From Chromatiales bacterium (GTDB lineage: Bacteria > Pseudomonadota > Gammaproteobacteria > SZUA-152): a stretch of DNA of 17,792 nt. The position numbers and the translations under genes were made by a program. The DNA is taken from contig JALTPW010000876.1 in assembly GCA_026999335.1 (NCBI GenBank), positions 1-17,792 on the forward strand, read 5' to 3'. Positions 1 to 6,646 of this stretch are shown here, one piece after another (position 1 is the stretch's first letter; every line of letters begins with the position of its first letter). Under the pieces are notes generated by a model that had not been told where the DNA came from, made no database searches, and was given only the letters and a program-made list of their open reading frames with translations.

Positions 1-123
1 CCTGTTGTTCGAGTTCTCGCATTGTAGCATTTGTATATAAACATTATTGTCGGACGTTATAATGCAAGAACGGATCCCGTGACCTCTTCAATATTCCGTC
101 ACTTGCCAGGCAAATGACACCGA

Positions 124-297
124 CTAGTCGACTAATGGGTAAACCCAAGCCGGGATCCTACCCTCGTTTTTGTTGAAGATTAGCACATCCGCTATTACTA
201 TGTGTGTAGGCTGCTCTTTCGGTGGCTCTTTTTTGGTTTGGTCGCAACCAGCAATCACCGAAACAGCTTTTTCTTTATGTTTATCATCATCTTCGAC
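124..297 (-). pseudogene. Possible decayed small lipoprotein frame
   Basis: Read on the minus strand, an open frame runs from just after a TAA at 298-300 to a TAG at 124-126. It has no ATG; the first usable start is a GTG at 256-258, giving 44 residues. The frame contains VIAGCDQTKKEPPKEQP, which looks like a lipobox (V-I-A-G-C) followed by a hydrophilic linker. In a neighbouring frame an ATG at 288-290 starts MMINIKKKLFR, a plausible lipoprotein n-region, and then hits a TGA at 255-257. A single-frame shift would join the two halves, although the hydrophobic core would be very short. This may be the relic of a small lipoprotein gene or chance; no homologue is recognised. Confidence 0.25.
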
Positions 298-445
298 TTA
301 AAGAAATACCATTCGAATCTGACCCCATCGATTTGTAGGTAGAGCACCGCAAGAGCAGTTTTCCGAGTAGATTTATCCTAGCTCGGATATTTCATAAATT
401 TGATTATAAATCGAAGTGGAACTCGATATTTAACACAAATAAATC

Positions 446-450
446 AGGGA
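446..450 (+). promoter_or_regulatory. Ribosome binding site of the dihaem cytochrome gene
   Basis: The sequence AGGGA ends 7 bases before the ATG at 458. It supports this start, which also gives a complete lipoprotein signal peptide. Confidence 0.6.
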
Positions 451-457
451 AATAAAT

Positions 458-2269
458 ATGTGGAAAATTAACAAAACAACAAGTTTAATTGCATTTTCAG
501 CACTCGGATTAATGTCATGCTCGGCACAACAAACCGGGCCGGATATACAAGAGGGACAACACACCACCAGTGCAATAGGTCAAGTGGTCAACCTGGATCA
601 AGGGTGGACAGTAGACACCCAGCAGTCCTTCTACACCACCACACAAGGCTCACGCATCCTACCCTACAGTTGGTATCTGAATTTAGAGCAGGAAAATAGC
701 CAAACCCTGTTCAGAGACAATGACCATATTTCACGATTGAAATATCTGCCCAGCAAAAAAAACCGCTGGAACCCGGATGGCCTCGCCGTCGGCTTCACTA
801 AAGACATCGACAAAAAGTCCCAACAGGCCTGGATGGGGTTTAACTGCTCAACCTGCCACACCACACAAATTCGCTATAAAGATATAGAGATGCGTATTGA
901 TGGTGGACCAACCATGGGGGATTTTGAAGCCTTCAATCGAGAGCTGGTCTCCGCGATGTCTGAAACATATAAGAACAGCCAAAAGTTTGATCGCTTTGCA
1001 AACCGCGTATTGGATCCAGGTTACACCCCAAATCAAAAAGCCAAACTGCGCAACGCCCTGCTACAGCAAACCGAAGTATTGGCTAAACGTAATCAAATCA
1101 ACCATCCGACCCCAGATCAGCCTCGCTACGGCTATGGCCGAGTAGACGCCATTGGTGCCATATTCAACCAGATATTGGCAGAATTCAGTGGCGCAGCCAA
1201 TAATGGTCGCGCATCAGATGCCCCGGTCAGCTACCCTTTCCTGTGGGGAACCCACCAATCAAATGTTGTGCAATGGCCCGGATTTGCACCAAATGGCCCA
1301 TTAAGCCTGGGTGCATTGATTCGTAACGGTGGTGAAGTGCTAGGCGTATATGGTCAATTATATATCCCGGATAACCCGGCAATCAAACGATACAAATCCT
1401 CACTGGCGGTAAAAAATCTCGGGCAGCTAGAACAGTGGGTTGCCGAGCTACGTTCACCCCAGTGGCCCGCACAATACCTGCCCGCCATTGATCCAATCCT
1501 GGCCGCCAAAGGGAGAATTCATTACCAACAATACTGTTCAAACTGCCATCAGGTAATAAAACGAGAAGATGAAGGGAAACCCTACAACGCCGTCCTGACA
1601 CCGTTAGCTGAGGTTAAAACAGATCCTCAAGAGCTACACAACATGCTGGCCACCCGCCCCGCCGGAAAATTTGAAGGCCGCAAAGAGTTGGTTATTGCGG
1701 GTGATGTTATTCCGGCTGAAACATCTGGCCTGGATCCACTTGTTAACGCCGTGGTAGGTGCTCTGCTAGATCAACCCATCAACGCCATTATTGCCGCCGC
1801 AAAAGAGTTTGATGGCGGTATTGCCGCAGCAACCGCTAACGATGGACGGAGTGAAAAACATGAATCCAGGCTGGTTGAGTTAGTGAAAAAGTATGGGGCC
1901 ATGCGTAAAGAGTTAAAGCTCGCAGATCAATCAGAAACCCAATCAATAGAAGATAATCCGCTCGCCGTATATAAAGCAAGACCACTAAATGGCATCTGGG
2001 CAACTGCACCATATCTGCATAATGGTTCAGTACCCAACTTGTATGAAGTATTACTGCCAGAAGCACAACGTTCAGTCACATTCCATCTTGGCAGCCGGGA
2101 GTTTGACCCAAGCAAAGTCGGCTTTATCTCCACACCTGATCTAGCGGAAGGCAAAGCCTTTAAATTTGATACACGCCTAGTCGGCAACTCAAATGAGGGC
2201 CATGAATATGGCACTGAATTAAGCAAAGCGGAAAAGCTAGAGCTACTGGAATATATGAAATCGCTTTAA
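458..2269 (+). CDS. RoxA/RoxB-like dihaem cytochrome c lipoprotein
   Basis: A 603-residue protein with a lipoprotein signal (residues 1-21, lipobox L-M-S-C, Cys21 followed by Ser, favouring the outer membrane). It has two haem c attachment motifs, CSTCH at 130-134 and CSNCH at 360-364. The segment WATAPYLHNGSVPNLYEVL near residues 516-534 is typical of the dihaem cytochrome c peroxidase superfamily branch that includes the rubber oxygenases RoxA and RoxB. Known members of that branch cleave polyisoprene oxidatively; many relatives have no known substrate. The length fits the RoxA type (about 600-700 residues) rather than the shorter classical CcpA peroxidases of around 350. It stands alone, with no neighbouring cytochrome or electron-transfer gene. 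Codon use and base composition are A+T richer than in genes after 3117, suggesting separate origin. Family placement is fairly secure; the substrate is unknown. Confidence 0.8.
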   Translation: MWKINKTTSLIAFSALGLMSCSAQQTGPDIQEGQHTTSAIGQVVNLDQGWTVDTQQSFYTTTQGSRILPYSWYLNLEQENSQTLFRDNDHISRLKYLPSKKNRWNPDGLAVGFTKDIDKKSQQAWMGFNCSTCHTTQIRYKDIEMRIDGGPTMGDFEAFNRELVSAMSETYKNSQKFDRFANRVLDPGYTPNQKAKLRNALLQQTEVLAKRNQINHPTPDQPRYGYGRVDAIGAIFNQILAEFSGAANNGRASDAPVSYPFLWGTHQSNVVQWPGFAPNGPLSLGALIRNGGEVLGVYGQLYIPDNPAIKRYKSSLAVKNLGQLEQWVAELRSPQWPAQYLPAIDPILAAKGRIHYQQYCSNCHQVIKREDEGKPYNAVLTPLAEVKTDPQELHNMLATRPAGKFEGRKELVIAGDVIPAETSGLDPLVNAVVGALLDQPINAIIAAAKEFDGGIAAATANDGRSEKHESRLVELVKKYGAMRKELKLADQSETQSIEDNPLAVYKARPLNGIWATAPYLHNGSVPNLYEVLLPEAQRSVTFHLGSREFDPSKVGFISTPDLAEGKAFKFDTRLVGNSNEGHEYGTELSKAEKLELLEYMKSL

Positions 2270-2296
2270 GTCATATGCCTTGCCACACTGGAGTAT

Positions 2297-2327
2297 AAAA
2301 AAGAGGGCGATTTAAGTAATCGCCCTC
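2297..2327. terminator. Hairpin after the dihaem cytochrome gene
   Basis: A perfect 9-bp stem (GAGGGCGAT at 2303-2311 with ATCGCCCTC at 2319-2327) and a 7-base loop lie 34 bases after the stop codon. Six A residues (2297-2302) precede the stem on the plus strand, and no T tract follows it. It would therefore be a canonical intrinsic terminator only for minus-strand transcription. For the cytochrome mRNA it is more likely a 3'-end stabilising or weak termination hairpin. Confidence 0.55.
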
Positions 2328-2461
2328 GCCTATATAGAAAATAAGGATACCTATTGCAAGAGAGCGAACAGACGGGGGTAAGTCTTGCATTTTGCTTTTT
2401 TTGACTATTTTTTACGCATGACTAGACTATTACGAATAGGGCAAAAGGAAAGACCCCTGCC

Positions 2462-2482
2462 TGCATGCGGCTTGAGCATGCA
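2462..2482. repeat. Small hairpin TGCATGC/GCATGCA
   Basis: Perfect 7-bp inverted repeat at 2462-2468 and 2476-2482 with a 7-base loop. No T tract follows. Its role is unknown; it sits in a run of unrelated intergenic hairpins. Confidence 0.4.
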
Positions 2483-2552
2483 TGTGTGAGGCGATCGGCT
2501 CATTGGTATTTTATTGCCCGTTGGGCGTTGACGTCGGGTAGCGAGTAGTCCG

Positions 2553-2575
2553 GTGGGCACAAAAAACGTGCCCAC
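2553..2575. repeat. GTGGGCAC hairpin repeat
   Basis: GTGGGCAC (2553-2560) and GTGCCCAC (2568-2575) pair perfectly around an AAAAAAC loop and are followed by CCTAC. The motif resembles the common intergenic 'GTAGGGTGGGCACG' palindrome that I know from many gammaproteobacterial genomes. Only one copy is present in this window. Confidence 0.5.
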
Positions 2576-2658
2576 CCTACATGTATGGCTTTAGTACGTT
2601 TTATCTGTCCCCTGATTCTGGATTAAAAATTTATTATTTCATTGGATTGCACAGAAAC

Positions 2659-2738
2659 GTAGCCTGGGGTGAGCCTGAGAAACCCCGGGGGAGACGCACG
2701 ATAAATTCCCGGGTTTCGCTACGCTCAACCCAGGCTAC
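2659..2738. repeat. Palindromic GTAGCCTGGG element, complete copy
   Basis: An 80-bp element beginning GTAGCCTGGGGTGAGC and ending with its near-reverse complement GCTCAACCCAGGCTAC. Internal CCCGGG arms face each other. Both ends match the repeat halves at 6253-6282 and 6591-6620, and the core matches 14917-14942, so this is a dispersed family. It has no coding capacity; it is a MITE- or REP-like mobile or recombinogenic palindrome. Confidence 0.7.
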
Positions 2739-2807
2739 TTGCTAATTTTGTGGGGATCCGGTTTTCGCCGGAGCGAGTCATCCTGCGTGCTTGAAATTCC
2801 GTACATT

Positions 2808-2835
2808 CTGGATTCCCACCTGCACAGGAATGACG
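2808..2835. repeat. REP-like CTGGATTCCCACCTGCACAG motif
   Basis: The string CTGGATTCCC(A)CCTGC(A)CAGGAATGACG closely resembles a widespread proteobacterial REP sequence in which a GC-rich imperfect palindrome is bounded by TGGATTCC and GGAATGACG. The inner stem CCTG/CAGG is visible. The related GGAATGACG end recurs at about 12348-12356 between pcm and the yqaA-like gene. Confidence 0.55.
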
Positions 2836-2970
2836 CTACTCCAGATATCTCAAGCTTAAGTCAGTACCATTCGTACCATACCCCACTTTCGCGTAGCGAA
2901 AGTCGAGCACAGCGAGATAGCTTGCAACGGGGTTGTTTATTTTCAAGTGGAAAAATAATGCGATTTAATG

Positions 2971-3007
2971 GTTTCTCTGTGTCCTCCGTATCGCTAAGTG
3001 GTGAAAA
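2971..3007. repeat. CTCTGTGTCCTCCGT dispersed repeat, copy 1
   Basis: Contains TTTCTCTGTGTCCTCCGTATC followed by GTGGTGAAAA. This is an inverted match to the sequence at 17733-17765 (TTTGCCACAGAG...GGACACGGAGAAAG) and resembles the element at 12291-12404. It looks like a degenerate copy of a non-coding intergenic repeat family. Confidence 0.55.
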
Positions 3008-3116
3008 TCCATGGTCTGCGATCAGCCAGTTTATCGTTACCGGTAACACGGCTATCGCCGTCACTGCCTCCATTGGGTAAACTGTCTCGCCACAAACCCT
3101 AGATACCCCGTATTTT

Positions 3117-3908
3117 ATGAGTCTTCTCACCTGGATTATCATCTTCAGCCTGTTGGGCGGTGTGCTCAGTGTGCTGGTAGCCGCCAGCTTCCTGCTGCTG
3201 CCGGCCTCGGTGCGTTCGCGATTGGTGCCGCACTTGGTCAGCTTCGCCATCGGCTCGCTGCTGGGCGCGGCCTTCCTCGGCCTGTTGCCCCATGCTCTGA
3301 TGTCGCCGGGAGTGGAGGATTTTCACGACATCTTCCTCGCTGTGCTGCTGGGGCTGCTGACGTTCTTTGTGCTGGAAAAACTGGTGCTGTGGCGCCACTG
3401 TCACTCCGATCACTGTGAGGCCCACTCCCTGGCTGGGCACGCTCAAGGCGAGCAGGGCAAGAGTGCCGCCGGTTCGATGATTCTGATCGGCGATGGTCTG
3501 CACAATTTCGTCGATGGGGTGCTCATCGCCGCCGCCTTTCTCACCGATATCCACCTCGGTATCGTGACCGCCCTGGCCATCGCCGCCCACGAGATTCCGC
3601 AGGAAGTGGGTGATTTCGTGGTGCTGTTGCACAGCGGTTTTTCGCGCAGCAAGGCGCTGTTGTTCAATGTCCTGTCCAGTCTCACTACCCTCGTCGGCGC
3701 GCTGTTGGCCTACTGGAGTCTGAGCGACATGCAGGCACTGCTGCCCTATGTGCTGGCGGTGGCGGCCTCCAGTTTTATCTATATTGCCGTAGCCGATCTG
3801 ATTCCCGGCCTGCACAAGCGTGCCGAGGCCCGCGCGACCCTGGAACAGGTTGCATTGATCGGCGCCGGGGTGCTGCTTATCTACGTGACCCATTCAAGCC
3901 TGCATTAG
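3117..3908 (+). CDS. ZIP-family divalent metal transporter
   Basis: A 263-residue integral membrane protein with about eight hydrophobic segments. The ZIP signature helices are clear: HNFVDG in helix 4 (about 129-134) and HEIPQE in helix 5 (about 160-165), which supply the metal-binding His/Glu/Asp residues. A His-rich loop (HCHSDHCEAH, about 93-102) lies between helices 3 and 4 as in ZIP proteins. The family moves Zn2+, Fe2+ or other divalent ions into the cytoplasm; the substrate cannot be decided here. There is no obvious Shine-Dalgarno before the ATG at 3117. The next gene starts 9 bases after its stop, so it probably heads an operon with the GcvR-like gene, def and alkD. Confidence 0.88.
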   Translation: MSLLTWIIIFSLLGGVLSVLVAASFLLLPASVRSRLVPHLVSFAIGSLLGAAFLGLLPHALMSPGVEDFHDIFLAVLLGLLTFFVLEKLVLWRHCHSDHCEAHSLAGHAQGEQGKSAAGSMILIGDGLHNFVDGVLIAAAFLTDIHLGIVTALAIAAHEIPQEVGDFVVLLHSGFSRSKALLFNVLSSLTTLVGALLAYWSLSDMQALLPYVLAVAASSFIYIAVADLIPGLHKRAEARATLEQVALIGAGVLLIYVTHSSLH

Positions 3909-3917
3909 GAGAGCCCT

Positions 3918-4442
3918 ATGAATGATCATTGGTACATGCTAACCCTGGTGGGACGCGACCGCCGGGGTATCGTTGCCCGCGTCACCCACGCCCTGTTCGA
4001 AGGCGGTTGCCACCTCGGCGAGACCTCGATGATACGCCTCGGTGGCAATTTCACCATTATGATGATGGTGCGATTCGCCGGCTCCACCCGTGTTCTTGAA
4101 CAATTGGTGGCGGGACAGGCCGAATCCCTCGGCCTGCGTCTGCACGTGGATCGCATCGAGGGTGGACTGCACGAGCATGTGGAGCCGGATGTGCGCATCA
4201 CCGTTTACGGTGCCGACCGTCCCGGTATCGTCGCCCATGTCACGGGTGCCCTGGCCGAGGCCGGGCTGGATATTTTTGACCTCATCTCCGACGTGGGTGG
4301 CACCGAGCAGGCGCCCATCTATATCCTGCATATCGAGGGCCGTGCCCTGGAGGGTGTCCCGGCGTTGGCGTCGGCGCTGGAGATCGTCAAGGGCGAGGGT
4401 GTGGATGTGCAGATTGCCCCCATCGAACTCATGGTGGGTTGA
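3918..4442 (+). CDS. GcvR-like double ACT-domain regulator
   Basis: A 174-residue soluble protein made of two ACT domains (about 4-85 and 93-168). Each starts with the ligand-pocket pattern: GRDRRGIVARVT near 12-23 and GADRPGIVAHVT near 98-109. This is the architecture of GcvR, which in E. coli binds GcvA and represses the glycine cleavage operon in the absence of glycine. No glycine cleavage genes or gcvA are in the window, so the partner is unknown. An AGGAG ribosome site at 3907-3911 overlaps the end of the ZIP gene, indicating co-transcription. Three bases separate its stop from the deformylase start. Confidence 0.78.
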   Translation: MNDHWYMLTLVGRDRRGIVARVTHALFEGGCHLGETSMIRLGGNFTIMMMVRFAGSTRVLEQLVAGQAESLGLRLHVDRIEGGLHEHVEPDVRITVYGADRPGIVAHVTGALAEAGLDIFDLISDVGGTEQAPIYILHIEGRALEGVPALASALEIVKGEGVDVQIAPIELMVG

Positions 4443-4445
4443 GCG

Positions 4446-4964
4446 GTGTCTCTGGAGATCCTCAAATATCCGGATCAGCGCCTGAAACAGGAATCACAGC
4501 CGGTGGTGCTCTTTGATGACGCGCTGCGCGCCTTCGTCGACGACCTGGAAGAGACCATGCGCGCGGGCCCCGGCGGGGTGGGTATTGCCGCGCCGCAGGT
4601 GGGGCGCTTCGAGCGCATTGTCATCGTCGATATCTCCGCCATGCGCAAGTTGCCCGCCGGTTCCTCCTGTTCCGGTCGTATGTTGCTCATCAATCCGGAG
4701 ATCACCGAGTGGGACGGCATGGTCATGGGCCGTGAGGGTTGCATGTCGGTGCCGGATTACACCGGCAACGTGATCCGTGCGGAAAGCATCCACTTCACCG
4801 CGTGTGATGAATTCGGCCAGTCGCACGCATACGCCTGCGAGGGTTTTGAGGCCCGTGCCGTTCAACATGAAGTGGATCACCTCGACGGCCTGCTGTTTCT
4901 CGACCGTCTGGTGAGCCGGCGCACCGACCTGTTTCGTCGTAAGGTGTATCGGAAAAAGGACTGA
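4446..4964 (+). CDS. def: Peptide deformylase
   Basis: Removes the N-formyl group from nascent polypeptides using a metal ion. All three family motifs are present in the 172-residue protein: GGVGIAAPQ (43-51), EGCMS (97-101, metal ligand Cys99), and QHEVDH (140-145, ligands His141 and His145, catalytic Glu142). The start is GTG, 3 bases after the GcvR-like stop, with no strong ribosome site, so translation is probably coupled. Its TGA overlaps the ATG of the next gene by one base. The usual partner fmt is not adjacent, so this may be an additional deformylase in the genome. Confidence 0.93.
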   Translation: MSLEILKYPDQRLKQESQPVVLFDDALRAFVDDLEETMRAGPGGVGIAAPQVGRFERIVIVDISAMRKLPAGSSCSGRMLLINPEITEWDGMVMGREGCMSVPDYTGNVIRAESIHFTACDEFGQSHAYACEGFEARAVQHEVDHLDGLLFLDRLVSRRTDLFRRKVYRKKD

Positions 4965-5686
4965 TGGCTGCGCTGACACTGACGGCGAGTGGGGTTAAAA
5001 AGACCCTCAGAGCCCTGGGCGATCCGGCGATTGCGGTGCATTCGCAGGTTTTTTTCAAGACCGCCAGAGGTGAATATGGTGAGGGGGATAAATTTCTGGG
5101 TATCCGCGTGCCGGTGATCCGCCAGCAGGTAAAAAAATTCACTGGTCTGGCCATTGGCGAGACCTTAAAACTGCTCCGCTCCCCGTTTCATGAAGAGCGC
5201 CTGTTCGCCCTGCTGATGCTGGTTGCCCGGTTTTCCAAGGCGGATGAGGTTGGCCGGGAGGCGATTTACCGCCACTATCTGGAACACACGGCGTTCATCA
5301 ATAACTGGGATCTGGTCGATAGCTCTGCCAGCCAGATTGTCGGCGCATGGTTGCAGGGCCGCAGTAAGCGGGTGCTTCGTGAACTGGCGCGGTCAGACAG
5401 TCTGTGGGAGCGGCGGATTGCGATTATTGCGACGTTCCATGCCATCAAGTTTGGCGATTTCGGCGCTGCACTGAAAATATCGGCCATCCTGCAACAGGAC
5501 AAAGAAGACCTGATTCACAAGGCTGTCGGCTGGATGCTGAGGGAAATTGGTAACCGGGATCTTGCCGTCGAAGAGCGGTTTCTGAAACAGTATTACCGGG
5601 AAATGCCGCGCACGATGCTACGTTATGCCATCGAAAAATTTCCCGGAGAAAAGCGGCGGGCATATTTGTCCGGACACATAAAATAG
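4964..5686 (+). CDS. AlkD-like DNA alkylation repair glycosylase
   Basis: A 240-residue protein of the HEAT-like-repeat DNA glycosylase family, which excises bulky or positively charged alkylpurines. Residues in the positions known to be important in Bacillus cereus AlkD can be picked out: Trp115 and Asp119 in NNWDLVDSSA (113-122) and Trp190 in AVGWMLREIG (187-196). The Trp/Asp spacing of four matches the family. The ATG shares its A with the last base of the deformylase stop codon, so it belongs to the same transcript. Assignment to the family is strong; substrate range is inferred. Confidence 0.88.
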   Translation: MAALTLTASGVKKTLRALGDPAIAVHSQVFFKTARGEYGEGDKFLGIRVPVIRQQVKKFTGLAIGETLKLLRSPFHEERLFALLMLVARFSKADEVGREAIYRHYLEHTAFINNWDLVDSSASQIVGAWLQGRSKRVLRELARSDSLWERRIAIIATFHAIKFGDFGAALKISAILQQDKEDLIHKAVGWMLREIGNRDLAVEERFLKQYYREMPRTMLRYAIEKFPGEKRRAYLSGHIK

Positions 5687-5710
5687 CCATATTTCAGTCG
5701 AGTATTAAGC

Positions 5711-6187
5711 ATGTCTTTTCGAATAGGTCACGGCTATGATGTACATCGCTTCGGTGAGGGCTTCCATTTAATGTTATGCGGAGAGCGTATCCCTTTTGAG
5801 CAGGGCTTTATTGCCCATTCCGACGGCGATGTGGCCATTCACGCCCTGTGCGATGCCCTGCTGGGTGCGGCCGGGCTGGGTGATATCGGTCGTCATTTTC
5901 CCGATACCAGCACCGAATTCGAGAATATCGACAGTCGAATTCTGTTGCGTCGGGTGTTTGCGCAACTGGTGGAGCGAGGGTACGCCATCGGCAATGTCGA
6001 TCTCACCATTATTGCCCAGGCGCCGAAGCTGGCTCCGCATATTGATGCCATGCGCACAAACCTTGCCGCCGATCTCGGCATGACCAGCGGACAGATCAAC
6101 GTCAAGGCCACTACCACCGAGGGCCTGGGTTTCTGTGGTCGTGGCGAGGGTATTGCCGTGCATGCGGTGTGTCTCCTGACCTCGTAG
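5711..6187 (+). CDS. ispF: 2-C-methyl-D-erythritol 2,4-cyclodiphosphate synthase
   Basis: Fifth enzyme of the MEP isoprenoid pathway. It cyclises CDP-ME 2-phosphate to MEcPP with loss of CMP, as a homotrimer. The 158 residues are full length. Metal ligands Asp10 and His12 (GHGYDVH) and His44 (VAIHALCD) are in place, followed by the GAAGLGDIGRHFPD block (52-65) and KATTTEGLGF (about 131-140). ispD, which often precedes ispF, is absent; alkD precedes it by 24 bases. The following truD is the usual gammaproteobacterial neighbour, but here a repeat insertion of about 460 bases intervenes. Confidence 0.96.
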   Translation: MSFRIGHGYDVHRFGEGFHLMLCGERIPFEQGFIAHSDGDVAIHALCDALLGAAGLGDIGRHFPDTSTEFENIDSRILLRRVFAQLVERGYAIGNVDLTIIAQAPKLAPHIDAMRTNLAADLGMTSGQINVKATTTEGLGFCGRGEGIAVHAVCLLTS

Positions 6188-6252
6188 GCGTGGGTTATGT
6201 CCGCGATATATTTACTCGGCAATGAAAAATAATGAAAAATAACACAAAGCAA

Positions 6253-6282
6253 GTAGCCTGGATTGAACTTGCGAAACCCGGG
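6253..6282 (+). repeat. GTAGCCTGG repeat half, left
   Basis: GTAGCCTGGATTGAACTTGC followed by GAAACCCGGG. It matches the ends of the 2659-2738 element and, inverted, 6591-6620. Confidence 0.7.
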
Positions 6283-6399
6283 AAGCAAGGGAAGCCGGTA
6301 CTCGATCCGCCTTCACATCGGCCAGCTCTCGCCCAATATTATTCACTCGGCCATCAAGTAGATCGTCCTGATTTATTTTTCATTAACTTGGTCAAAACC

Positions 6400-6520
6400 A
6401 CCGTCTTTAGACGGTGACTTTGATGTTCATGTTTTGACGCATGCGCGCTGATGACGGTGCGATATTGATGACTTTAGTCATCAGCACCGAATGCGCTAAC
6501 CCACCTACTTTAGTAGGTGG
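6400..6520. repeat. Three TTTA-loop hairpins, IS200/IS605-end-like
   Basis: Three perfect stems share an identical TTTA loop: ACCGTC/GACGGT (6400-6415), TGATGAC/GTCATCA (6466-6483) and CCACCTAC/GTAGGTGG (6501-6520). The middle stem is extended by CGGTGC (6455-6460) pairing with GCACCG (6484-6489), leaving a small bulge. Subterminal hairpins at both ends are characteristic of IS200/IS605 elements and their non-autonomous derivatives. The left motif, AAAACCACCGNCTTTAGNCGGT in form, also occurs at 10371-10390 and, inverted, at 15292-15311. No tnpA or tnpB is present, so this is at most a non-autonomous relic. Confidence 0.5.
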
Positions 6521-6590
6521 TAGTTTAGTTTGCTAGCCGCCCGCAAAACACGGGCTTATATTGGCTTGCTCCTATCCACATCCCAAACCT

Positions 6591-6620
6591 CCTGGGTTTC
6601 GCAAGCTCAACCCAGGCTAC
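6591..6620 (-). repeat. GTAGCCTGG repeat half, right (inverted)
   Basis: Reads CCTGGGTTTCGCAAGC then TCAACCCAGGCTAC, the reverse complement of the repeat half at 6253-6282 with few differences. It ends 26 bases before the truD start. Confidence 0.7.
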
Positions 6621-6634
6621 CTTCGCAAGCAAAA

Positions 6635-6640
6635 TAAGGA
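6635..6640 (+). promoter_or_regulatory. Ribosome binding site selecting the TTG start of truD
   Basis: TAAGGA lies 6 bases before TTG at 6647. This supports the rare start codon over any downstream Met; the first in-frame one is residue 28, too close to the conserved CPEDF motif. Confidence 0.65.
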
Positions 6641-6646
6641 TTCCCC

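Larger units (their letters stand above)
1..457. other. Gene-poor, A+T-rich upstream region
   Basis: No convincing complete gene is visible here. The stretch contains a small broken lipoprotein-like frame on the minus strand (listed separately). It also has an 8-bp inverted repeat, GGATCCCG at 72-79 against CGGGATCC at 151-158, and two overlapping perfect 10-bp palindromes at 121-130 and 125-134. The last 60 bases are very A+T rich and lead into the ribosome binding site of the dihaem cytochrome gene, so its promoter should lie here. I see no -35/-10 pair good enough to call. Confidence 0.5.
2270..3116. other. Intergenic repeat cluster, no gene
   Basis: This roughly 850-base gap has no credible gene. 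Open frames here (for example 2739-3080 plus and 2861-3250 minus) run through repeats and have no recognisable protein content. It holds at least five different short palindromic or dispersed repeats, listed separately at 2462-2482, 2553-2575, 2659-2738, 2808-2835 and 2971-3007. It lies at the join between the A+T-rich cytochrome region and the G+C-richer housekeeping genes. Confidence 0.6.
6188..6646. mobile_element. Nested palindromic/IS200-like mini-element between ispF and truD
   Basis: No gene is present in this 459-base gap. It contains the left half (6253-6282) and the inverted right half (6591-6620) of the GTAGCCTGGG palindrome. Between them lies a block of TTTA-loop hairpins (6400-6520). 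At 2659-2738 the same two palindrome halves lie only 80 bases apart, so here the element appears to have been interrupted. Boundaries of the inner element are uncertain and there is no transposase. Confidence 0.5.

Noticed and set aside
121..158. Cluster of SpeI-, SalI- and BamHI-like palindromes suggesting vector sequence
   Set aside because: Only a few hexamers match, separated by ordinary sequence with no known vector context. Natural palindromes are the simpler reading.
2739..3250. Open frames 2739-3080 (plus) and 2861-3250 (minus)
   Set aside because: They run through REP-like and other intergenic repeats, overlap each other, and show no domain or ribosome site.
3099..3893. 264-residue open frame opposite the ZIP transporter
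   Set aside because: Gln/His-rich translation typical of an antisense shadow. The plus strand has clear ZIP motifs.
6188..6417. Small open frame 6232-6417 after ispF
   Set aside because: It reads through the GTAGCCTGG repeat half and the first TTTA-loop hairpin, with no ribosome site or recognisable protein.
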